Part shown: positions 42,371-50,457 of the stretch, one piece after another
Numbering within the stretch: position 1 is the stretch's first letter
Layout: each line of letters starts with the position of its first letter
Assembly: GCA_035555975.1 (NCBI GenBank)
Contig: DATMFV010000100.1
Location: 81,913-145,912, forward strand
DNA: 64,000 bases
DNA from: DATMFV01 sp035555975
GTDB lineage: Bacteria; Verrucomicrobiota; Verrucomicrobiia; Chthoniobacterales; Chthoniobacteraceae
Direction: 5' to 3'
Notes under the pieces: model-generated
Database searches by the model: none
What the model was told of the DNA's origin: nothing
What the model saw: the letters and a program-made list of their open reading frames with translations, nothing else
Program-made: the position numbers and the translations under genes

Positions 42371-44101
42371 ATGTCTTCGCGCCAAGCAGCCAGCGGCCCC
42401 TCCACCGGACCGGGCAGGATGGAACAATGGGCCGGGTACGCGTTCTGGCTGGCGGTGGTTCTTCTTTTTGTGAAGGCGATCGCAGCCCGGCTCGCCCTGC
42501 CGCACACCCCGTTCAGCGATCCCGACGTCTGGGGATACCTCTTTCCGGGCCTGAGCAAGCTGATGGGGGACGACTTTGTCCATACCAACGGCCGCAGTTT
42601 CCCATACCCGCTCTTTGTCTACGGCATCCTGAAAACCACCGGGAGCTTTACGCCGATCGCGCTCATCCAGCACGCCTTCGGTCTGGCCGGAGGGGCGGCG
42701 CTCATCTGGATCTGGCACCGGCTCGCCCTGTTTTTCCCGCTGACCCGGGTCACCCGCGTGGTTTACTGGTTGACGGGGCTTTCGATCCTCGCCAGCTACC
42801 TCCTTTCCAAGGGGACGCTGCTGATGGAGCACTCGATCCGGCCCGAAGCGATTTTTCCCTTTTTCACGATCCTCTGTCCGCTGCTGGCGGTGGAGTACGT
42901 GATCGCCTTTTACCGGAAGAAGAACCTCAGGCTCGCCTTTTTCCTCGGCGCGGCCCTGGTTTTTGACGCCCTGCTGGTCTACTTCCTCAAACCGGCTTGG
43001 GGGCTGGCCGCCGGAACCGCGGTCCTCCCGCTGCTCCACTCCTTCCTGCATCTCAAAGGGCGCTGGCTCTGGAAGAGTGCGGTACTCGTCCTGCCGGTCG
43101 CGGTGGTCGCGGTGACTCTCTGGTACCCCGAAAAGCAGCTCGCCGCAAAGCACGACCCCAGGGCGGAGCGTTTCCTCTCCCAGCTTCTTTTTTCGTTTAA
43201 CGCCCATATCATCTACCCGCTGCTGGAAGCGGATGTCGCCTCGCCAAACCCGCCGTTTGACCGCGCGTTGATCGCGAGAGTCGCCGAACTGGTCAAGATC
43301 GAACTCGATCGCGACACCAAGGCGTACACCAGCCTCGGCTTCGACGCCGACAACCTGATGTACCGGCGCAGAAACCCGGATGGGACGATCCGCGACTCGG
43401 TCGTCTCCGTCCTCGCGGATCACTACAAGCGGGACAACGCCGGTTTCAAAGGATTCTGCCAGCACTACTATTTCCAGGCGTGGCGGGCCCGGCCGGGGCA
43501 GATGCTCGGAAAGATCGTCACGCAATATCTCCAGTACATCCGGTTGCGGGATGACCCGTTTGACCGGGGCAAGGCGAAGATCGAAATGGGTTTCCAGGCG
43601 GAGCGTTCGCTCAAGTCGCTCGATCCGCTCAAAAAACCGCTCCCGGTCTACGAGACCTACCTTGCCGACATCCGCGCTCAACTCGGCTCGGACGATCTCT
43701 GGCGGCAGAGCGGCTCGGTCGGGCGGATCAACCGCTTCCTGCGCCCGGTCAACATCATCGGCCTCTTTTTCACGGTCGGGCTGGGCGGTTATCTCCTGTT
43801 TGAGGCGCGCAAGCGTGCGGGCCGGGAAGGATGTTTCTCCGATCTGGTGATCCCCACCGCGCTCACCGCCTATTTCTATTCCATCAGCTTTGGCAAATGC
43901 GTGACGGTGGCGATCGTCCACACGATGGAGGTCAGCCGTTACGTCAAAAACCAGTTGATCTACATCGTGCTGGCGGAGGGGGCGGCCGTCGTGCTTTTCG
44001 CGATCGTCGTGGAACGCCTCGTCCGTCATTACCGCAACCGGCGGCGTCCGGCCTCCCCGGCGGACACCCCTCGTGAAAGCCAACCGGCGCGACCGGCATG
44101 A
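42371..44101 (+). CDS. Polytopic membrane protein of unknown function (glycosyltransferase-like topology)
   Basis: A 576-residue integral membrane protein. About nine hydrophobic segments lie in the N-terminal 290 residues (WAGYAFWLAVVLLFVKAIA, then LFVYGILKTTG), followed by a hydrophilic domain of about 180 residues (ALIARVAELVKIELDRDTK, RPGQMLGKIVTQYLQYIRL) and two or three further helices. The short acidic loop SDPDVWGYLFPG after helix 1 recalls the catalytic Asp loop of GT-C membrane glycosyltransferases, but no family is recognised. Its stop overlaps the polysaccharide deacetylase start (ATGA), and GT2 follows, so a role in building or exporting a surface glycan or glycolipid is probable. 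Confidence 0.7.
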   Translation: MSSRQAASGPSTGPGRMEQWAGYAFWLAVVLLFVKAIAARLALPHTPFSDPDVWGYLFPGLSKLMGDDFVHTNGRSFPYPLFVYGILKTTGSFTPIALIQHAFGLAGGAALIWIWHRLALFFPLTRVTRVVYWLTGLSILASYLLSKGTLLMEHSIRPEAIFPFFTILCPLLAVEYVIAFYRKKNLRLAFFLGAALVFDALLVYFLKPAWGLAAGTAVLPLLHSFLHLKGRWLWKSAVLVLPVAVVAVTLWYPEKQLAAKHDPRAERFLSQLLFSFNAHIIYPLLEADVASPNPPFDRALIARVAELVKIELDRDTKAYTSLGFDADNLMYRRRNPDGTIRDSVVSVLADHYKRDNAGFKGFCQHYYFQAWRARPGQMLGKIVTQYLQYIRLRDDPFDRGKAKIEMGFQAERSLKSLDPLKKPLPVYETYLADIRAQLGSDDLWRQSGSVGRINRFLRPVNIIGLFFTVGLGGYLLFEARKRAGREGCFSDLVIPTALTAYFYSISFGKCVTVAIVHTMEVSRYVKNQLIYIVLAEGAAVVLFAIVVERLVRHYRNRRRPASPADTPRESQPARPA

Positions 44102-44952
44102 GCGAGGATCGGACGTTCCTTTTCAGCGTCGACCTGGAGGAGTTTTCCGCCGTCGGCGGCAACCGGAGCTTCCGGCGCACCCCGTTGCCGGAGCTGGCGG
44201 AGCGTTACCTCGCCTTCCTCCGGCGGCACCGGGCGCGCGCCACCTTTTTCGTGGTCGGCGAGACGGCACGGGCTTTTCCCGGGACGATCCGCGACATCGC
44301 CGCCGAAGGGCACGAACTGGCGTGCCACACCGACGCGCACCGGACGCTGGACCGCTACACCCCGGCGACCTTTCGCGACGATCTGCGGCGCAACCTCGAC
44401 GCGCTCCACGCGGCGGTCCCCGGGCGCATCCAGGGGTTCCGCGCCCCGGTCCTTTCCCTGACCGAGCGGACCCGCTGGGCGTACGAAGTCCTGGCAGGGC
44501 TCGGGTTTACCTACTCGAGTTCCGTTCTCCCGGCCAGCAACCCGCTGCACGGCTGGCCCGGGTTTGGCGACGCGCCGGTGGAGATCGATGGGCTGGTGGA
44601 GCTCCCCGTCACGCTCGCGCGGGTCGGCCTGCTGCGCGTGCCGATCGGCAGCGGCACCTACTTCCGTTGCCTGCCGATGGGGATGATCCGGCGGCGTTTC
44701 GCGGCATTGCTGGCGCGCGGCACCCCGGTCGTCGGCTACTTTCATCCGTACGACTGCGACCCGGAGCAGGAGCGGGTGATGAACGAGGGAGTCAACGGGA
44801 GCCGTTTTTTTAACTCGCTGCTTTATTTCAACCGTGCCAAAACGATGGGCCGCCTGGATGAACTCGCCCGGGCGGGTTTCCGGATCGAGCCTTACCATGA
44901 ACACCTTGCAAGAGCGTTCCCTCACCGTGTCGCAGCAGATCGCGCAGTCTGA
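44098..44952 (+). CDS. Polysaccharide deacetylase family protein (CE4-like)
   Basis: A 284-residue NodB-homology enzyme. The first motif is SVDLEEF (10-16, catalytic/metal Asp12), followed by ATFFVVGETA. The metal-binding H-x3-H is in HELACHTDAH (His77, His81), IQGFRAPVLSLTER is motif 3, and YFHPYD is a late motif. The arrangement resembles the XrtA-associated (DUF3473-type) deacetylases of exopolysaccharide/exosortase clusters, which fits the many PEP-CTERM proteins in this genome. No signal peptide is seen, so it may act in the cytoplasm on lipid-linked sugars. The C-terminal coding part overlaps the GT2 start by 56 bases. Confidence 0.86.
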   Translation: MSEDRTFLFSVDLEEFSAVGGNRSFRRTPLPELAERYLAFLRRHRARATFFVVGETARAFPGTIRDIAAEGHELACHTDAHRTLDRYTPATFRDDLRRNLDALHAAVPGRIQGFRAPVLSLTERTRWAYEVLAGLGFTYSSSVLPASNPLHGWPGFGDAPVEIDGLVELPVTLARVGLLRVPIGSGTYFRCLPMGMIRRRFAALLARGTPVVGYFHPYDCDPEQERVMNEGVNGSRFFNSLLYFNRAKTMGRLDELARAGFRIEPYHEHLARAFPHRVAADRAV

Positions 44953-45961
44953 ACCGGCTTCGTCGCGCGCCGCCCGGCCCGTGAGCGTGGCGGTCGTCAT
45001 CCCGTGTTACCGGGTCCGGCACAAGATCGTCGGCGTGGTCGAGTCGCTGCTCGACAAGGTGGACGCCATTTTCGTGGTCGACGACCGCTGCCCGGAAGAA
45101 TCGGGGCGGTTTTTGCAGGAAAACATCTCGCATCCGAAGCTGACAGTCCTCTTTCACGAGGTCAACCAGGGGGTCGGCGGCGCGATGGTCACCGGGTTTG
45201 AGGCAGCGCTGGAGGCCCGTATGGAGATCATCGTCAAGATGGACGGCGACGGGCAGATGGACGCCCGCTACCTGCGGCGGCTGATCACGCCGATCTGTCG
45301 CGGCCAGGCCGATTTCACCAAGGGGAACCGGTTTTACGACCTGACGGCGCTGCAACGGATGCCGCCCGTGCGCCGGTTCGGCAACTTCGGGTTGACCTTT
45401 TTGACCAAGGCGGCAAGCGGCTTCTGGCATGTTTCCGACCCGACCAACGGCTACGTCGCCGTCCACAGCGCCGCACTGCGCCTGCTCAACCTTCACCGGC
45501 TCGACCGCCGCTACTTTTTCGAGATCAGCTTTCTGGTCCAGTTGAACATCGCCGGGGCGACGGCGGTCGATGTCCCGATCCCCGCGATCTACGAGGACGA
45601 AACCAGCTCGCTCAACCCGTGGCGCATCCTCTGGAGTTTCCCGGTCAAGCTGCTCAAGGGGCTTTGCCTGCGGATCTGGTGGCGTTATTTCATCTACAAC
45701 ATCAACATCGTCACCGTGTTCCTGATCACCGGCTCGCTCCTCTTCTTCGGCGGCGGCCTTTTCGGGTTGATCCGCTGGAGCCACAACTGGTCGGGCGGCC
45801 CCGAACAGAGCGCCGGAACCGTGGCGCTGGCGATGCTGCCGATGATCCTGGGCTTCCAGATGTTGTTGCAGGCGATCGTCCTCGACATGCGCGAACGGCC
45901 CGAGATGCCGATCAGCACGATGTTCGACGACAACGACGAGTTGGAAGGCGAGGGGGCTTGA
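44897..45961 (+). CDS. Family 2 glycosyltransferase with C-terminal membrane helices (DPM1-like)
   Basis: A 354-residue GT-A fold enzyme. VSVAVVIPCYR (29-39) is the N-terminal nucleotide-binding strand, VDDRCPE carries the first acidic pair (62-63), and KMDGDGQMD (114-122) is the DxD-type metal motif. Two hydrophobic helices near the end (FLITGSLLFFGGGLFGLIRW, then LAMLPMILGFQMLLQAIVL) anchor it in the membrane, as in polyprenyl-phosphate mannosyl- or glucosyltransferases. I chose ATG 44897, which begins the conserved domain after about 28 residues; an in-frame codon at 44834 is less likely. It probably loads a sugar onto a lipid carrier used by the membrane protein upstream. Confidence 0.87.
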   Translation: MNTLQERSLTVSQQIAQSEPASSRAARPVSVAVVIPCYRVRHKIVGVVESLLDKVDAIFVVDDRCPEESGRFLQENISHPKLTVLFHEVNQGVGGAMVTGFEAALEARMEIIVKMDGDGQMDARYLRRLITPICRGQADFTKGNRFYDLTALQRMPPVRRFGNFGLTFLTKAASGFWHVSDPTNGYVAVHSAALRLLNLHRLDRRYFFEISFLVQLNIAGATAVDVPIPAIYEDETSSLNPWRILWSFPVKLLKGLCLRIWWRYFIYNINIVTVFLITGSLLFFGGGLFGLIRWSHNWSGGPEQSAGTVALAMLPMILGFQMLLQAIVLDMRERPEMPISTMFDDNDELEGEGA

Positions 45962-45993
45962 TCGGATCGTCGGGATGGCCGGGGCGGACACTC

Positions 45994-47118
45994 CTAACCC
46001 CGCCCGATCCACGCCACGCCCGCCTGCTGGTTGAGGCCGAGGGAAGTTACGGCGATTTTGTGAGGCAATCCGGTTTCCGGGGTGCCGATGATCCCTTTTT
46101 CCAGCGCCACAAGCCCGAGGGCGACCTGTTGGAGGCTCCCCGCGCCGAGCGCTTCGCCGAGCGCCTGCTTCGGGTAAAAGGTGGGGGCTCCGGGGAGATG
46201 GCGCTTGAGCGCGGCGGCCTCGACGGCATCGATCCACGTTCCATTGGCCGAACCGACGACCCAGTCGCACGGCGCGGCGGAGGAGGCGAGGAGATCGCCC
46301 AGCGCGGAGGCGGCATCGCGGCGGCGGGCGTAGGAAGTTGCGGCGGTGGCGATCCGCGGCCCCGGTGATTCCTCCGGGCGGCGGACCACCAGCGCGACGG
46401 CTCCTTCCCCGAGCAACATCCCGGCAGGGGGCGACCGGTGAAGGCGCACACACGGCTCCTTCGCGCAAAGCCGCCATGTCGCGTACCCTTCCCACAAGAT
46501 CCAGTCGCTCTCCTCGCTGCCGACGACCACGCATTGGTCGAGTTCCGGATGGCAGGCGAGGAGTTCCTCGGCAAAACCGAGTGCGGCGAGGCCGACCGAG
46601 CCGTCACCGACAAGGGTGTAGCTGATCCCGTCGAGGCCGAGCGCGGCCGCGAGGTGGCTTGCCGGGGCGTTGTAGACCGTTTCGGGAAAAAGGAGCGGGC
46701 TAGCCCCGGAAGCCCCTTCGTGGACGATTTTTTCGTAAAGCCGTCGGGTGTATTGCACGCCGCCGCTGCAAACCGCGAAAACGACCGCCGTGCGCGCGGC
46801 GATTTCCGGCGGGAAGCCCCCGGGAGAAAGCGGTAGCCCGGCCTCCTCCAGCGCGGCGAGCCCCGCTGTCATCGCAAGGTGGGTGATCGCGCTGGAGCGC
46901 CGGATGCGCGGCATCTTCGCGGTTCCCGCCGTCAACCGGTCGGGCACGGGGACGTACCATTGGGGAGCCTGCCGGTGGCGCGCCGCGCGGCGGTCGTCGC
47001 TGGAAGGGGGCAGCGCCTCCACGGCGGCGCTCTCCCCGGCGGCGAGGCGATCGAAAACCTCGTCGCGCCCGCACCCAAGCGGGGTCACCCACCCGGTCCC
47101 GGCAACGACGAGGCTCAT
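45994..47118 (-). CDS. Ketosynthase-like protein lacking all catalytic residues (chain-length-factor-like)
   Basis: A 374-residue thiolase-fold protein of the beta-ketoacyl synthase family. The fold is clear: VVAGTGWVTPLGCG at the start, then GMLLGEGAVALVVRR. The catalytic positions, however, are all altered. The Cys block reads LVGDGSVGLAALGFA with no Cys, the first His block reads GSANGTWIDAVE (Asn for His), and the second reads KQALGEALGAGSL (Glu for His). It cannot condense by itself. It is translated by ATGA overlap from the active ketosynthase at 47115-48359, the usual arrangement of a KS alpha/KS beta (chain-length factor) pair in type II polyketide, aryl-polyene-like or long-chain lipid synthesis. 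Confidence 0.82.
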   Translation of the reverse strand: MSLVVAGTGWVTPLGCGRDEVFDRLAAGESAAVEALPPSSDDRRAARHRQAPQWYVPVPDRLTAGTAKMPRIRRSSAITHLAMTAGLAALEEAGLPLSPGGFPPEIAARTAVVFAVCSGGVQYTRRLYEKIVHEGASGASPLLFPETVYNAPASHLAAALGLDGISYTLVGDGSVGLAALGFAEELLACHPELDQCVVVGSEESDWILWEGYATWRLCAKEPCVRLHRSPPAGMLLGEGAVALVVRRPEESPGPRIATAATSYARRRDAASALGDLLASSAAPCDWVVGSANGTWIDAVEAAALKRHLPGAPTFYPKQALGEALGAGSLQQVALGLVALEKGIIGTPETGLPHKIAVTSLGLNQQAGVAWIGRG

Positions 47119-48359
47119 CGGCCCCCTCCGTCGCGATAACTTTCCAGGATGAGGGAGGCGTTGGTCCCGCCGAAACCGAAGGAGTTGCTCATGACCGTCT
47201 GCACCCTTTGATAACGCGGTTCATTGGCCACGATGTCGAGACTCCATTGCGGATCAGGCTCGCGGTAATTGGCATTGGGGGGGAGAAACTGGTGGTGGAG
47301 CGCGAGCAGCGAAAAAACCGCCTCGACCGCGCCCGCCGCGCCGAGCGAGTGCCCCATGAGCGCCTTGGTCGAACTGACCGGGACGCCATTTTTGCCGAAA
47401 AGCTCCTCGATCGCCGCCCCTTCGGTGGCATCGTTGAACGGGGTGGCGGTGCCGTGGGCGTTGATGTAGTCGATCTGTCGCGGCGCGCGGCGGGCCGAAG
47501 CCATCGCGCGTTGCATGGCGAGCCGGGGGCCGATGCCCGAGGGGTGCGGCTGGGTCAGGTGGTAGTTGTCGGTCGAAAGGCCGTAGCCGGTGATCTCTCC
47601 CAGGATCGGTGCGCCGCGATCAAGCGCGCTTTCGAGCGCCTCGAGCGTCAGGACGGCGGCCCCTTCGCCCATGGCGAGCCCGGTGCGGTTGCGGTCAAAG
47701 GGAGCGCACACCTCCGGGGTCGAAGCCTGGAGGGAGTCGAACCCGATGAAGACCATTTCCGAGATCGCGTCGTACCCGCCGCAGAGGATGCTGCTTCTGC
47801 GGCCGTTGCGGATCAGTTCAAAGGCGTGGCCGATGGCGTTGGTGCCCGAAGCGCAGGCGTTGGCGACGATCTGGACCGGCGTGCGGAAGCCGAAGGTGTC
47901 GAGCGCGTCGATCACCGCCTTTTGCGGGGCGTAGTGCGCCAGCCGCGCGGCTCCCCGGCGGTATTCGTCCTTGGGGCTTTCTTCCTGAAGGGAGCGGAAG
48001 AACGCTTCGCCGAAGCTCATCCCGCCGCTGGTGGTGCCGACCACGGCGAGTTCCGGGGAAAAGCGGGGGTCGGCCTCCAGCGCTTCGGTCATGGCGGCGA
48101 GCCACATCGCCCCCGAACGGTGCTGGCGTGCAGAGCGGCATTTTTTCTGTCGGGGATCGTCGGCGAGCGCCGTTTCGTCGACCTGCCCGGCGACCTGCGA
48201 GCGGCAGCCGCTTGCGTCAAAATGATACACCGGGCCGATACCGCTGCGGGCATGCCGCAGGGCGTCGAGCGTTTCGCACAGGCCGAGCCCGAGCGGGCTG
48301 ACGATGCCGGCGGCGGTGATGACGACCCGGTGGGGGTGGGGAGAAGGGGCAACGGTCAT
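47115..48359 (-). CDS. Beta-ketoacyl-ACP synthase (KS alpha, FabF-like)
   Basis: A 414-residue condensing enzyme with the full Cys-His-His triad: Cys169 in VANACASGTNAIGHA, His302 in NAHGTATPFND and His337 in KALMGHSLGAAGAVEA. The length equals FabF (about 410). Paired by a four-base overlap with a non-catalytic homologue, it is better read as the active half of a specialised heterodimer than as the housekeeping FabF. No acyl carrier protein, ketoreductase or malonyl transferase lies nearby in the window. The opposite-strand neighbours (GT2, deacetylase, GMC oxidoreductase) suggest the acyl or polyketide product ends up in an envelope lipid, but this is inference. Confidence 0.9.
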   Translation of the reverse strand: MTVAPSPHPHRVVITAAGIVSPLGLGLCETLDALRHARSGIGPVYHFDASGCRSQVAGQVDETALADDPRQKKCRSARQHRSGAMWLAAMTEALEADPRFSPELAVVGTTSGGMSFGEAFFRSLQEESPKDEYRRGAARLAHYAPQKAVIDALDTFGFRTPVQIVANACASGTNAIGHAFELIRNGRRSSILCGGYDAISEMVFIGFDSLQASTPEVCAPFDRNRTGLAMGEGAAVLTLEALESALDRGAPILGEITGYGLSTDNYHLTQPHPSGIGPRLAMQRAMASARRAPRQIDYINAHGTATPFNDATEGAAIEELFGKNGVPVSSTKALMGHSLGAAGAVEAVFSLLALHHQFLPPNANYREPDPQWSLDIVANEPRYQRVQTVMSNSFGFGGTNASLILESYRDGGGR

Positions 48360-48523
48360 GATTAAAAAAAAGAGGGATGGCGGAAAAAAAGGGAAAGCGC
48401 CCGGACAAGGCGCGATCAGCTCTTCGGAAAAGGAGATTCCGGAGAGGCCATTCTTCTTTCGTTTGGAAGCCGGAGCCGGTCGCCTCTTTTTGCTTCGATT
48501 TGCTTCGAAATGGGCCCTTGAAA

Positions 48524-49132
48524 TCAGCGGCTGCCCCCGTCGGTCCTGGCGGGAGCCTGGGTCGGCGTCGGGCTGGCGGCGGGAGCGGCGAAGGTGAGCG
48601 TCGGCCCGGCGGTCATGGTCGCGCCGGGGACGACCCCCGGTTGCAGCAGGTCGAGGAATGCGAGCCGCAGGACGAGCCGTTCGCCCGATTTGCCGATCGG
48701 CAGCTTGCCTTCCTGCTGGTGGTAACGGTCAAACCACCCTTTGAGGTTGACGGTCACCTGCTGTTCCTGTTGCGGGGCGAGGGCGATGATCGGCCCCTTG
48801 TGACTCCCTCCGTCGCGGCTGCGGAGCACGGCCGGGTTTTCCCCCTTGGCCCAGCCGGTGAGGACTTCGCGCTCGCCGCCCCCGTCGGGGAGGAGGAGCG
48901 AACCGGTGATCTGCGGGTTGCTCAACGAATCGACGTAAAAAACGATCACTTCGGGCGAAAGATTCCGGATGGCGATCGTCATCTCCTTGGTCTTCCCGTC
49001 GATCGACGCCTGGAACGCGAGCACGTCGCGGCGGCTGGTCTCCGTTTGCGCCCGGGAGAGGCCGGTCAGGGAGAAAAAGAGGGCGAGCGTCAGCGCGAGG
49101 GCTGCGCCGGGTTGGAAGCGAAGCAGGTTCAT
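48524..49132 (-). CDS. Exported protein of unknown function
   Basis: A 202-residue protein with signal peptide (about 1-25, FQPGAALALTLALFFSLTGLSRA). The mature part is a compact beta-rich domain (VLAFQASIDGKTKEMTIAIRNLSPEVIVFYVDSL, in two parts) with LILPDGGGEREVLTGW and a Pro/Thr/Ala-rich C-terminal tail. I do not recognise a family. I chose ATG 49132 because the signal peptide starts there. It precedes the ketosynthase genes by 164 bp on the same strand; that gap contains A- and T-rich runs but no clear promoter or terminator. Nothing else supports a functional link. Confidence 0.6.
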   Translation of the reverse strand: MNLLRFQPGAALALTLALFFSLTGLSRAQTETSRRDVLAFQASIDGKTKEMTIAIRNLSPEVIVFYVDSLSNPQITGSLLLPDGGGEREVLTGWAKGENPAVLRSRDGGSHKGPIIALAPQQEQQVTVNLKGWFDRYHQQEGKLPIGKSGERLVLRLAFLDLLQPGVVPGATMTAGPTLTFAAPAASPTPTQAPARTDGGSR

Positions 49133-49238
49133 GGAGAAAGAAAGGTAAACGTTCTTTGCGACGTACGCCTCGCCTCCAAACAAGGGCGGCGTGACGCACG
49201 AAAGGCGTTATAAGGGTTTGGCGTTGGAATGTCGAGAA

Positions 49239-49288
49239 CGGTTGCACGTGCGGGCGCAACCGCGAAGGGCGGGGTGCCCTTCCTTTTT
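49239..49288 (+). terminator. Two consecutive hairpins and a T run upstream of the LABN gene
   Basis: CGGTTGC (49239-49245) pairs with GCAACCG (49256-49262). Then GAAGGGC (49264-49270), loop GGGGT and GCCCTTC (49276-49282) are followed by CTTTTT (to 49288), a classic intrinsic terminator on the plus strand. No plus-strand gene precedes it. It lies in the leader of the LABN gene (start 49352), so it is either an attenuator or the end of a small RNA that starts near 49220; a TATAAG element lies at 49209-49214. Confidence 0.55.
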
Positions 49289-49351
49289 CAAAACGCTTTT
49301 GCAGAATCGACGGTTGCATTTCATCGGGAAATCGCCCAGAAATCGCGCGTT

Positions 49352-49684
49352 ATGCCTTTTGAAGTGGTTATTTTTGGACTCACCATCACGGTCACGCCGT
49401 GGAAGATCGTCGGGTGGACCGGCGCGTTGATGTTCGGCTCCCGTTTCGTGTTGCAATGGATCGCTTCGGAACGGGCCAGAAAAAGCGTCATTCCGTTCGG
49501 ATTCTGGGAGTGCAGCCTGCTGGGAAGCCTGTTGACGCTCAGTTATTTCGCCATTTACCGGAAAGATTCCGTCGGGGTGATGATGAATCTGTTGCCGCTG
49601 CCCATTTATATGCGCAATCTTTACTTCCGTTACACTTCCAAAACCCCGAAGCGCCCCGGCAACGCACCGCGCCCGCCGGAGTAG
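49352..49684 (+). CDS. LABN-domain small membrane protein (lipid-A-disaccharide synthase N-terminal-like)
   Basis: A 110-residue protein of three membrane helices with family landmarks WKIVGWTGALMFGSRFVLQWIASERARKSVIP (in parts), FWECSLLGSLLTLSYF and YRKDSVGVMMNLLPLPIYMRNLY. Stand-alone LABN proteins are common next to lipid A or glycosyltransferase genes and are thought to be undecaprenyl or lipid A-related membrane factors; no enzyme activity is known. I chose ATG 49352. The ORF could extend 41 codons upstream across the terminator-like hairpin, but that extension is not family-like. The peptidase gene follows 15 bp downstream. Confidence 0.85.
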   Translation: MPFEVVIFGLTITVTPWKIVGWTGALMFGSRFVLQWIASERARKSVIPFGFWECSLLGSLLTLSYFAIYRKDSVGVMMNLLPLPIYMRNLYFRYTSKTPKRPGNAPRPPE

Positions 49685-49699
49685 TCTTTCCTTTTCCCG

Positions 49700-50443
49700 A
49701 TGTCGATCCGTTACCGTCCGCCAACCCGTCGCCGCCTTGCCCTGCTGGGGGAATGGCTGCATCGCAGGCGGCGGCGACTGCTGCGGCGGCTGGCGTGGGT
49801 CGTCCCTCTTTTTCTTCTCATCATGAGCCTGCTTTACTGGTTGTGCGCCGGGACGATTTCCTCCCGCGGCGGCCTTTATTTCTTCCGTGAAGTGATCCTG
49901 CCCGTGCCGCATTTTGCCCAGGGCGACCCGCGCTGGAAGGAGGACCTGCTCGGGCCGACGGAGGCGACTCTCCACGCAGAAGGGTGCGCGGTCGCTTCCG
50001 CCGCGATGGTCCTGGCGACCTACGGGATCGACCTCGACCCGGGGCGGCTCAACACCTTCCTTCAGGGGTGCGAAGGGTACACGCCGCAGGGGTGGATCTA
50101 TTGGGAAAAAGCGGCGGAGTTTCACCCCGGCGTGGCCGAGCACGCTTACGAGGCCGCCCCGTCGTACGCGCGGATCGACCTGAACCTGATGCGCGGCAAC
50201 CCGGTGATCGTCCGCGTGCGGCTCCCCAAAAACAACCACTTCGTCGTCATCGCCGGGAAACGGGGGCGCGAGTACCTGATTGCCGACCCCGGCCGCAACG
50301 GCAAAAAGGGGCTCTACCCGTTGAGCGAACTCGCGCCAAAGATCGAGGGGCTGCGCTACTACCGGCGGCTGGTCCCGGTGCCGATCCCGCCGACGCCGAC
50401 CCCGGCCGCTACGCCGACGCCGGAGCCAGCGTCCGCCCCGTGA
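49700..50443 (+). CDS. Membrane-anchored C39-like cysteine peptidase
   Basis: A 247-residue protein with a basic N-terminus (RRRLLRRLAW) and one membrane helix (about 33-55), followed by a C39_2-like papain-fold domain. VPHFAQGDPRWKEDLLG is the typical opening. The catalytic Cys96 is in EGCAVASAAMVLATYG, His180 in KNNHFVVIAG and Asp196 in IADPGRNG, a complete triad. The C-terminus is a Pro/Thr/Ala-rich linker (PTPTPAATPTPEPAS). Double-Gly leader peptidases share this fold, but no ABC transporter or leader peptide is adjacent. Its likely job is cleaving a periplasmic peptide or cell-wall peptide. It converges with the DUF4838-CBM9 gene, with 14 bp between. Confidence 0.83.
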   Translation: MSIRYRPPTRRRLALLGEWLHRRRRRLLRRLAWVVPLFLLIMSLLYWLCAGTISSRGGLYFFREVILPVPHFAQGDPRWKEDLLGPTEATLHAEGCAVASAAMVLATYGIDLDPGRLNTFLQGCEGYTPQGWIYWEKAAEFHPGVAEHAYEAAPSYARIDLNLMRGNPVIVRVRLPKNNHFVVIAGKRGREYLIADPGRNGKKGLYPLSELAPKIEGLRYYRRLVPVPIPPTPTPAATPTPEPASAP

Positions 50444-50457
50444 AGCCGGCGATGCCT

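Noticed and set aside
45975..46005. GC-rich near-inverted repeat between GT2 and the degenerate ketosynthase (convergent ends)
   Set aside because: The arms do not align without a shift and no T run follows on either strand, so I do not call a terminator.
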